Source: Topomyia yanbarensis
Taxonomy: Eukaryota > Arthropoda > Insecta > Diptera > Culicidae
Length of the DNA: 64,000 bases
Direction of reading: 5' to 3'
NCBI RefSeq assembly: GCF_030247195.1
Contig: NC_080672.1
Coordinates: 90,344,113 to 90,408,112, forward strand
Within the stretch, counting starts at the first letter, position 1, and every line of letters starts with the position of its first letter. This document shows positions 56,330 to 64,000 of the stretch, piece by piece. The translations under genes were made by a program, and so were the position numbers. The notes under the pieces were generated by a model. The model was given only the letters and a program-made list of their open reading frames with translations, did no database searches and was not told the origin of the DNA.

Positions 56330-57270
56330 CTCGTCCACCGGACATAACGTGATCTTATTCCGGGTCAAAGATAAAAAGTGTGTGACTTTATTGTAGATTT
56401 TTCGAGCTCTGACGGCATGATACTCGACCGGACAGAAATATCTAGAATACGTCCTGATAAGCTTCAGATGGTGGTAAAAAGTTCAAACCAAGCAAATGAT
56501 CTTACTGACTATGGATCTTTTACGAACGAGTACAGAGTATATGTTCCAGCTAATCGAGCTGAAGTCTGCGGGGTCGTTTCCGATTCGAGTTTGAATTGCG
56601 AGGACCTACCGACAGATGGAATTGCCAGCCAATGAAGATACTGCAGGGCACACGTATGTAATCAGCATCAGTCGCAGCTGACGAAAAGAGGACATATGTA
56701 AACTCAGACTCTCATCGAGTGATCTTCGCAGGGTCTGCTCTACCCAACTACCTCCTCGTCGACCTGTTCGCCTTTTTGTACCGCGGATTACGAACTGAAC
56801 TAATTGCAAATAATTGGGACACACAGCTCCCATTGTAGCAATAAGGTTCGTTGTGGGAAATGCGGTGGGAATCATGTGGATGATTGCTGTGGAAGGGATA
56901 TCGAAAGGTGTCTCTATTAACTAAACCGTTCCCTTCAGGGACGCTCTAAGCGATCTTTTGCAGAAATGATAAAGATAGCTATGCCACCGGCCTCTACGAA
57001 CATCTATACCCACTTGTCTACTGACGAAGGCAACTGTGATGAACCCCAGGTGTGCCTAGAAGCAATAGAAAAAGGAGGCAAATTTCCTTTCCCAGGTTTC
57101 GTTGTACAGGCCAGAAGTTGTCTATTCAAGGTCCCCCAAAAATAACTACTCGAGGAAGTACTGGTGCAAAACCGAAGCAAGTAGCTCCTGGTGTCAGAAA
57201 CCTGAACTCAGAAATCGAAAACTCCAAGTGTTCTCCGAGTTCAATTTTTGGCAGCTTTTTGAAGGCATAA
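56330..57270 (+). pseudogene. CR1/Jockey-type LINE ORF1 fragment with CCHC knuckle
   Basis: Frames from about 56378 encode RPDKLQMVVKSSNQANDLTD, then EYRVYVPANRAEVCGVVSD, homologous to the ORF1 block at 32464-32974. Further on, SHRVIFAGSALPNYLLVD, RLFVPRITN-type and NCK-QLGHTAP words (about 56790-56830) with RCGKCGGNHVDDCC-type residues show a zinc knuckle, in shifting frames. A final frame (57052-57270) is Lys/Pro-rich. Multiple frameshifts; no ORF2 follows. Confidence 0.65.
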
Positions 57271-58400
57271 CTTAAGTGTTTTTTGCATTATTCGACCATA
57301 GGAACTACATACGGTTATTCTCGTTTTTCAAAGAAACGGTTGATTTTATGAATTGCATTACTTCACCAAAATTATCCGTGTGATAAAATTACATCGTAAA
57401 ATCGCCAAAAATAAGTCACTAGTTGGTTTACTTAGTGTGTAGATAACTGTTTGTCATGAATTTTTATTGAATTCTAACTTCTAAAGCGATAACAACAACG
57501 ATGCCCGTGAATGCCCGCGATCACACTATGCTCATTCGAAAGCTTTTCATTTTCTTTTTTACGTTTTAACGACATTCAATTAGCTAGAGATTACTGGGTA
57601 GGGAAAGTTATGAAACTTAGAGCCATAGTACTCAAGTGAGAGCAAGGATGTGAAGTAAACAGATCGGAAAACTAGAAGTGGCAGGGTCATTAGAACAGGC
57701 TTAATATCGTGCGGGCTTAATTTTTGCCTTCTGATAATGAGGGTCGAGCTTTTCATTTTCTCTTTAAAATGAGCCTATGCTAGTTTTGCGAAAACTTGCG
57801 ATAAGCAGTCAAAATTTTAAAAAACTGTGAATGGAGACGCATGGTTATTACTGATATTTAATTTGAATATTCACTGTATGACTAGAATAATGACACTAAT
57901 TTATGCACAACTTTCAAATAGCATTTAGAGCATGATCTACAAGGGTTTTACTAGTGATCAAGAGTAAGGAGCCGAATGGGAAGTATGGTTTTTAAGTGGT
58001 AAAGGAATTAGGAATGTTTAAAATTCAGTAAATATTTTCAACCATCTGAAATGTGTCATAAAATGTTTCATGAACTATTTTTGCTAACTTACGCTATAAC
58101 TGTCAAATTGAGTGAACACAGTTGAGTTCTAGTCATTTGGTGAGACTATTTTTGCCGAATTTGCATAGCGCTGATTTAGCTTAAGGGTATGCGATATTAT
58201 CCTAATAAAATAAGACCATTTATAAATGAACCATATACGCGAAAAAGGGATTTTGGATTTATTTTAATTTAAGGTATGAAATAAGCAATCTAAGCAACTT
58301 AAAACACACCTGCGAAAACAAAATCGTTAACCATCTTGTTGATTAGTGAATGTAAATCAATATTCCACTAAGACGCTCAAAATGTTTGTTTTGAAAATGA
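57271..58400. other. Gene-free AT-rich stretch
   Basis: No recognisable coding or repeat structure. Confidence 0.4.
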
Positions 58401-58920
58401 AAAAAATGTAGTTTTCATAACAAGTAACCCACTAATGAATTAAACGTTCCAAAATTAGTCGATCACATCTTATTTGATCCTTAAAAATAATATTGTCATT
58501 TCTAAAGCCACATAATGAGAATCAATTCGTTTCAATACGGAAAATAAATTCTAAAATTACAATTGAAAGAAATCTTTATAACAGACAAAATATTTACTTT
58601 TGAGCCACTCTAATAAGTAGCAAAGTTAATAAGAAAAGACTATAACCAACATAGGAATTCAGCGCACAAAAATGTCTTTAAAAATTTTTTGAACCTTCAC
58701 AGCAAAATAATTATTTTTGAGCCACCCTAATGTATAATGAAATTTTTTTTGCAAATATTAATATCAAAAACGATTTAGCACACAAAAATTAATATACATA
58801 AATTTTAAGAACGATTTAGAAAAAAAAATTGAGACACCCTAATGAATAGTAAATGTTCATTTTTGAAATATTTTAATATCAAAAACGAATTCAGCGTACC
58901 AAAATTACATAAAAACGTCC
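58401..58920. repeat. Three to four diverged tandem units beside the hexamer array
   Basis: Words GAGCCACCCTAATG (or GAGACACCCTAATG), AAAACGAATTCAGCG and CACAAAAATT recur about every 110-140 bp: near 58600, 58720 and 58830. Units are strongly diverged. Confidence 0.5.
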
Positions 58921-58922
58921 TA

Positions 58923-59872
58923 TATTTGTATTTGTATTTGTATTTGTATTTGTATTTGTATTTGTATTTGTATTTGTATTTGTATTTGTATTTGTATTTG
59001 TATTTGTATTTGTATTTGTATTTGTATTTGTATTTGTATTTGTATTTGTATTTGTATTTGTATTTGTATTTGTATTTGTATTTGTATTTGTATTTGTATT
59101 TGTATTTGTATTTGTATTTGTATTTGTATTTGTATTTGTATTTGTATTTGTATTTGTATTTGTATTTGTATTTGTATTTGTATTTGTATTTGTATTTGTA
59201 TTTGTATTTGTATTTGTATTTGTATTTGTATTTGTATTTGTATTTGTATTTGTATTTGTATTTGTATTTGTATTTGTATTTGTATTTGTATTTGTATTTG
59301 TATTTGTATTTGTATTTGTATTTGTATTTGTATTTGTATTTGTATTTGTATTTGTATTTGTATTTGTATTTGTATTTGTATTTGTATTTGTATTTGTATT
59401 TGTATTTGTATTTGTATTTGTATTTGTATTTGTATTTGTATTTGTATTTGTATTTGTATTTGTATTTGTATTTGTATTTGTATTTGTATTTGTATTTGTA
59501 TTTGTATTTGTATTTGTATTTGTATTTGTATTTGTATTTGTATTTGTATTTGTATTTGTATTTGTATTTGTATTTGTATTTGTATTTGTATTTGTATTTG
59601 TATTTGTATTTGTATTTGTATTTGTATTTGTATTTGTATTTGTATTTGTATTTGTATTTGTATTTGTATTTGTATTTGTATTTGTATTTGTATTTGTATT
59701 TGTATTTGTATTTGTATTTGTATTTGTATTTGTATTTGTATTTGTATTTGTATTTGTATTTGTATTTGTATTTGTATTTGTATTTGTATTTGTATTTGTA
59801 TTTGTATTTGTATTTGTATTTGTATTTGTATTTGTATTTGTATTTGTATTTGTATTTGTATTTGTATTTGTA
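58923..59872 (+). repeat. (TATTTG)n microsatellite, 950 bp, no visible interruptions
   Basis: About 158 copies of TATTTG, equivalent to (CAAATA)n on the minus strand. No substitution is visible by eye. The long frames on both strands (YLYLYL, KYKYKY, NTNTNT) are by-products. It starts exactly at the 3' end of the minus-strand LINE. Confidence 0.95.
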
Positions 59873-59937
59873 TAAAAAAAGTCCAACTGACAATTTGTCT
59901 TAATGAACTATACTAAACTAAGGTAAACTAAACATAA

Positions 59938-60310
59938 TTAAAATAGTGACAATACACGACGACGAAACTGCGTAGAGTTCATGACGAAGTCAAAAATTTC
60001 AGCAAACTCGTTGAAGCGACGACTCATTGCTAAAATTGGACTATTGGTAGCGTAGTTAGTGCTGCGCATTTCAGAATGCAGCAGGGCCCGAGGCGCGTAA
60101 AGGTTGATTTGCGCTAGTAGCTCCGGATCATCATATTCAGCCAGCAGAATCTTTGACACGAAGGTAGCTTGCGCTGCATGTCTGCGGCGTGTTAAAGTAT
60201 TAAGTCCTAGAAGACGACAACGGTCCTCGTACGGTGGCAGGTTTAATGGATCGTTCCACGGCAATTCACGTAACTCATATCGTATGCAGTTACGCTGGAC
60301 TGCTTCGATC
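59938..60310 (-). pseudogene. LINE ORF2, C-terminal tail
   Basis: Encodes LRIEAVQRNCIRYELRELPW, then NDPLNLPPYEDRCRLLGLNT and a tail to RRVLSLF-stop. This RxxLPWRDPLNLPPYxxRC block is the conserved C-terminal end of this LINE group after the RT thumb. A frameshift near 60311 separates it from the upstream RT. Confidence 0.75.
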
Positions 60311-61352
60311 CTAAGGCTCCACGTAGCTTGATACGGGCACCAAACGACGTTTTGCGAATTCCAACTGCGGGCGCACCAATGAGCAATAAAGAGCCTTGAA
60401 GCATAGAGGATACCGAAATTCGTTGGATATTTTGAAAAGAAATCCCAGCAAACGATTGGCTCTGTCGATGGTCGCTGAGACGTGATGAGTATACGTTAGC
60501 TTATCATCAAGAATGACTCCTAGATCCTTCACGTGGTCAACGCGTTGTAGTAGAGTTCCTGCGATGTTACAGTTGAAGGTAACCATATTTCTCGTTCGAT
60601 AATAGCTGATGACAAAACATTTTGCAACGCTAAGGACTATCATGTTTCTTACACACCAGCTATAAAAGGTGTCAATAAGATGCTGTAGCTCACGGCAATC
60701 GGCTTCATTCCGTATAACAAGAAAAATTTTTAAGTCGTTGGCAAAAAACAGCTTTCCTCCACGGCTTAGAACGAAAACCGCATCGTTCACGAACAGTGAA
60801 AAAAGTAGTGGACCTAGCGTACTCTTGAGGAACTCCGGAAGTGTTGAAAAAGGATTCTGAAACAATATCGCCAATTTGAACAACGATTTCACGGTGCACA
60901 AGGTAGGATCGAAGCCAATGGCAGAATCTAGTAGAACACCCTAGCTTATCAAGCTTTGTTATCAGTATATCACGATTAACTCTATCAAAAGCTGCCTTTA
61001 GATCAGTGTAAATAGTATCCACCTGCAATTTTTTAGACATTTGTTCCATGCAAAATGATGTAAAGCAGACGAGATTCGTCTCGACTGAACGTCCTGGGAA
61101 AAATCCATGCTGAGATGTACTGATGTGTCGACAAGCAGAAAATAACGCCTCGTTGATAATTGATTCAAACACTTTAGATTCGACTCCTAGCGAAGTGATT
61201 CCGCGATAGTTCGCTATGTTGCGCTTGTCACCTTTCTTGAATACCGGGAACATAACTGAGCATTTCCAATCCTCAGGAAACGTTTGCTGCTGAAGCGATA
61301 GGTTAAAAATATATGCAAGTGGTGTTACAAGTAAGTCCGAACATTGTTTCAA
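60311..61352 (-). pseudogene. LINE ORF2, reverse transcriptase
   Basis: From the N-terminus (61352 down): FPEDWKCSVMFPVFKKGDKR, NIANYRGITSLGVESKVFES, QHGFFPGRSVETNL, TDLKAAFDRVNRDILI (motif A Asp intact) and FNTSGVPQ. There a 2-base loss near 60825 shifts the frame; it resumes as TLGPLLFSLFVND. The catalytic box reads KLFFANDLKIF, with Asn for the first Asp, so the RT is inactive twice over. VDHVKDLGVILDDKLTYTHH follows. Confidence 0.85.
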
Positions 61353-61358
61353 TACAGT

Positions 61359-62395
61359 TTAAGGTATAGCACTGTGGCCGGGTGCATAAGATGACTTGGT
61401 TTTCCGGATTGCAGATATAACCATTTGTTCAGAGACAGTAAACACATCCAAATCAACAGCACAAGCAGGAACGTCGCGAGAGGCATTTTCGAGTTCGTTT
61501 GCGGTTGGCGAGTCAGTTGAAAAAACACTCGAGAAGAATCTGGCAAACAGCGTACATTTCGCCACAGTTGTCGTAGCTTCTTCGCCGTCGTAAAGCATCC
61601 TTGATGGAAGTCCAGTTTCTTTTCGCTTCGTGTTGACAAATGACCAAAGGCCCTTCGGGTTTCGGCGTAGAATATTCTGGATGCGGTTTACATAGCGTTT
61701 GTACAGAAGCTTGTTGTAACAACGATACTCATTACTGGCTAAAGTGAACATGCGCTTAGAAAGAGGACACCGTCGATTTGTGTACGCACGTAGGGTTTTT
61801 GCTCGAGTACGTTTTAGCTTTCGAAGAGTGCTGTTTGACCAGGGCGGCTTGCTAGGAGGCCGACATTTAAGCACTGAGGTCTCAACGCAGTTCAGTAGTA
61901 GTCGCTTGTAGATGGCAACTGCAGCATTAACACTCACTTGGGCATGCAGTACACTCCAATCAATTTGCGACAGAGAACTGCGCAGCTTTACAAAATCAGT
62001 TTTGTGAAAGTTGAGACGGTCGACAGAAAGAGTTTCTACATACTGAACTGATCGAATAGTGCCAATTGAGATTTCAAGCGCTGGATGAATGTTGTCAAGT
62101 GGAACAATCACGCTGGATACTTCATTGACGGAACATACAGGTATAATAGTTTCACTAACAAAGACGAGATCCAGAAAGCGTGACTGGTGGTTAGGAATCA
62201 TGCTTACTTGACTTAGGCCGTTGAAAGCAAATCCGTCGAGTAGCAAACGACTGACGATGTTGGTTGTCGAAGCAATCGGGTCTGGGTAAGCGTATCCGTG
62301 TCGTGACGGCACCCAAATGAACCCTGGCTGATTGAAATCACCAAGGACAATGAACCGATACGGAAAAGTTTGGACTTTAGTCCACCTTTTGTTCT
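61359..62395 (-). pseudogene. LINE ORF2, endonuclease C-terminal part and linker
   Basis: An endonuclease remnant begins near 62370 with RFIVLGDFNQPGFIWVPS (catalytic GDFN). It continues through SRFLDLVFVSE and HPALEIS, near the final Asp-His position, where the usual SDH is replaced. The linker is basic (LRKLKRTRAKTLRAYTNRRC). It ends in an in-frame TAA after GHSAIP, followed in the same frame by TVLKQCSDLL of the RT. The N-terminal endonuclease, with the WN and catalytic Glu motifs, is missing. Confidence 0.8.
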
Positions 62396-62742
62396 AAGTC
62401 GTGCCACTGTGCAGCGCACGGTGACGAAACTAAACCAAATGACTGGCCTAAATTGTTTTGCACGTTTTTAAATCTTATTACATGTCAAAGAATGGTTTAA
62501 AGTGATTTTTCACAATTTTGGACAATATATGAGTAAATAATGATCGTACGAATCCTCCTAGCAGTGCAATGCCGTAAAGAAATAAAAAAAATCCACTTTA
62601 GCTTTGATTTCTTAAAATCTAACGATAATATTGGGGATGATGGATGCCATTTAGAAGGCACTTGAAGGTTTTGATTTTTTGAACCAGCATTTGATCATTT
62701 GACGACGATATCTTCTCGTGAACCTTTGGATGATTTGTTCGG
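62396..62742. other. Gene-free spacer
   Basis: No coding or repeat structure recognised between the LINE truncation point and the next inverted-repeat end. Confidence 0.4.
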
Positions 62743-62744
62743 TA

Positions 62745-64000
62745 CATTGATACCTCTATTTACGAACTCTTTTTTTCGTCATATTTGATTTACGTACCTT
62801 CTTAACTTTGTTTAATTCAAAATAACGAACTTTTTTTCTAGAACTTTGTTCGTAAAAAAATAACGAACAATACCGTGTAAAGTTGTACACAGTTTAGCTA
62901 ACTATTACTAATAAAAGTAGGGTATTTTCAAAATGGGGTTGGTGAGAAGATGACGGAAATCAATATTTTGGACCAATTTGAAATCCAAGATGGCAACTTC
63001 CTGTTTAGAAAACACTCCATAACCTCAACAATACGAATAGTTTCGGAATGGGTTTGACGAGACGAAGTCAATGTTTTATATCATGCCGGAAGTCAATGTT
63101 TAATATCATTTTGAAATCCAGGATGGTGTCTCCCAGTTTGGAAAATTCTCTATAAACTCAACAATTACCCATTCGGAATGGAATTGAGTGTAGATTACAG
63201 AAATCGGTGTTTTAGGCAATTTTAAAACACAAGATGGAAACTTCCGCTTTAGAAAACACTTTGTAAACTCAACAATATGGATATTTTCTGGATAAGGTTT
63301 TCGAGTAGATGACGGAAATCGACTTTTAAGACCGTTTTGAAATCCAAGTTGGCGACTTCCAGTTTAGAAAACTCCCTATAACCTATAACAATATGGATTT
63401 TCCGAAATAAAATTGACGAGTAGATCAAGGAAATCGATGTTTAGGCTATTTTGAAATCCAATATGGCGACTTTCGGTTTAGAACACGCTTTTGAATCTCA
63501 ACAATATGGGTAGTTTCGGAATAGAATTGATTATTCGATGACGGAAATCGATGCTTTAAGCCATTTTGAAATCCAATATGACAACTTCCGGTTTCAATAG
63601 TCCCTAGACACAGCCTAATAACCCTTTCGATTAATAATCATAAATTTCCAGTGCAAAATTAAAAAAAAAATATATATCTTTATTTATGAATCTTTAAGAA
63701 AAGAAAAATGTGCCCAAGAAAGCATTAATGTATTCAAATGTTACTTGGTCTTTTGCCAGTGCCCATCGAGAGTAGACAAAGTCGGAAGCTGCGAAAATCA
63801 GGTCTTTACTGTACGCCAACAATTCTCTATAATACAAACAATATAAAGATTTTCGGACGAGAGTAAACGAGTAAATGACAGAAATCGACGCATTAAATAC
63901 ATTTCGATGTACGAGATGGCGACATCCGGTTGAGCAAAATTATTGATATGCCTCACATTTTTAATAATTTCCGAATGGAGTGCAAGATTAAATGTCACGA
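62745..64000. mobile_element. Second, diverged copy of the satellite-carrying TIR element (runs off the window)
   Basis: Left end CATTGATACCTCTATTTACG plus AAC, preceded by TA, matches the TIR of the 34996-38700 element with a few changes. GTTCGTAAAAAAATAACGAAC-type subterminal words follow. Diverged satellite units begin near 62930 (words such as TTTGAAATCCAAGATGG, GACTTCCAGTTTAGAAAAC, CTCAACAATATGGAT). They run to about 63600 and reappear at 63880-63980. The right end is not in the window. Confidence 0.65.

Larger units (their letters stand above)
59873..62395 (-). mobile_element. CR1/Jockey-type non-LTR retrotransposon, 5'-truncated
   Basis: Minus-strand LINE from mid-endonuclease to its 3' tail. 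The tail reads GGACTTTTTTTATAC and passes directly into the (CAAATA)n array. The 3' UTR is short (about 65 bp). Truncation lies within the endonuclease (about 62395). It is related to the plus-strand fragments at 29960-33400 by RT and tail words. Clade assignment is by eye. Confidence 0.75.

Noticed and set aside
58805..59903. Open frames of 331-362 codons reading YLYLYL, KYKYKY or NTNTNT
   Set aside because: Pure translation of the (TATTTG)n array on both strands; no coding sequence.

Overview
This is a repeat-dominated stretch of an insect nuclear genome, most likely a culicine mosquito of the Aedes type. That assignment is an inference from the repeat content. The window holds BEL/Pao, R1-clade, RTE (JAM1-like) and CR1/Jockey-type retrotransposon remains, plus a dispersed repeat ending in ATGAGAAAGGCAAA that I associate with Aedes genomes. 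I found no intact host gene, no rRNA gene and no CRISPR array. Almost every coding signal is a broken transposable-element protein. Several gene-free blocks (about 0.9-2.9, 18.5-20.5 and 39.3-41.6 kb) look like ordinary low-copy intergenic or intronic DNA.

Layout. 0-7 kb: repeat fragments, a TA-flanked inverted-repeat element (3329-3872), a tRNA-like SINE head (about 5190-5255) and a TTAA-ended piggyBac-like MITE (6004-6525). 7-18.5 kb: a deep insertion nest. A minus-strand BEL/Pao element (LTR plus integrase) was interrupted by an R1-clade LINE that left a 14-16 bp target duplication. The LINE/Pao junction was then tandemly duplicated. Next to it, a 4.4-kb RTE element sits inside one copy of the GAGAAAGGC repeat, with an 11-bp target duplication, and carries another copy of that same repeat inside its own reverse transcriptase.

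20-34.7 kb: fold-back elements, a long copy of the GAGAAAGGC repeat with serial internal modules, a second TTAA MITE, short minisatellites and two partial CR1/Jockey-type LINE copies. 34.7-39.3 kb: a LINE ORF1 split by a 3,705-bp element. That element has 23-bp terminal inverted repeats and TA target sites, and its interior is two opposed arrays of a 113-116 bp satellite, one with A-B-C higher-order structure. The reading frame of the split ORF1 closes exactly when the element and one TA are removed.

41.6-52 kb: more fold-back elements, a degenerate AGAGTCC minisatellite cut in two, and about 3 kb of a 48-bp minisatellite that stays open as 16-residue repeats. 52-62.4 kb: LINE fragments, one with an internal inversion, a 950-bp uninterrupted (TATTTG)n array, and a minus-strand LINE whose 3' tail runs straight into that array. 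From 62.7 kb to the window end there is a second, diverged copy of the satellite-carrying inverted-repeat element.

The most unusual theme is that terminal-inverted-repeat elements here repeatedly carry tandem arrays, often in opposed orientation. The 34996-38700 element is the clearest case, because its mobility is supported by an interpretable empty site.
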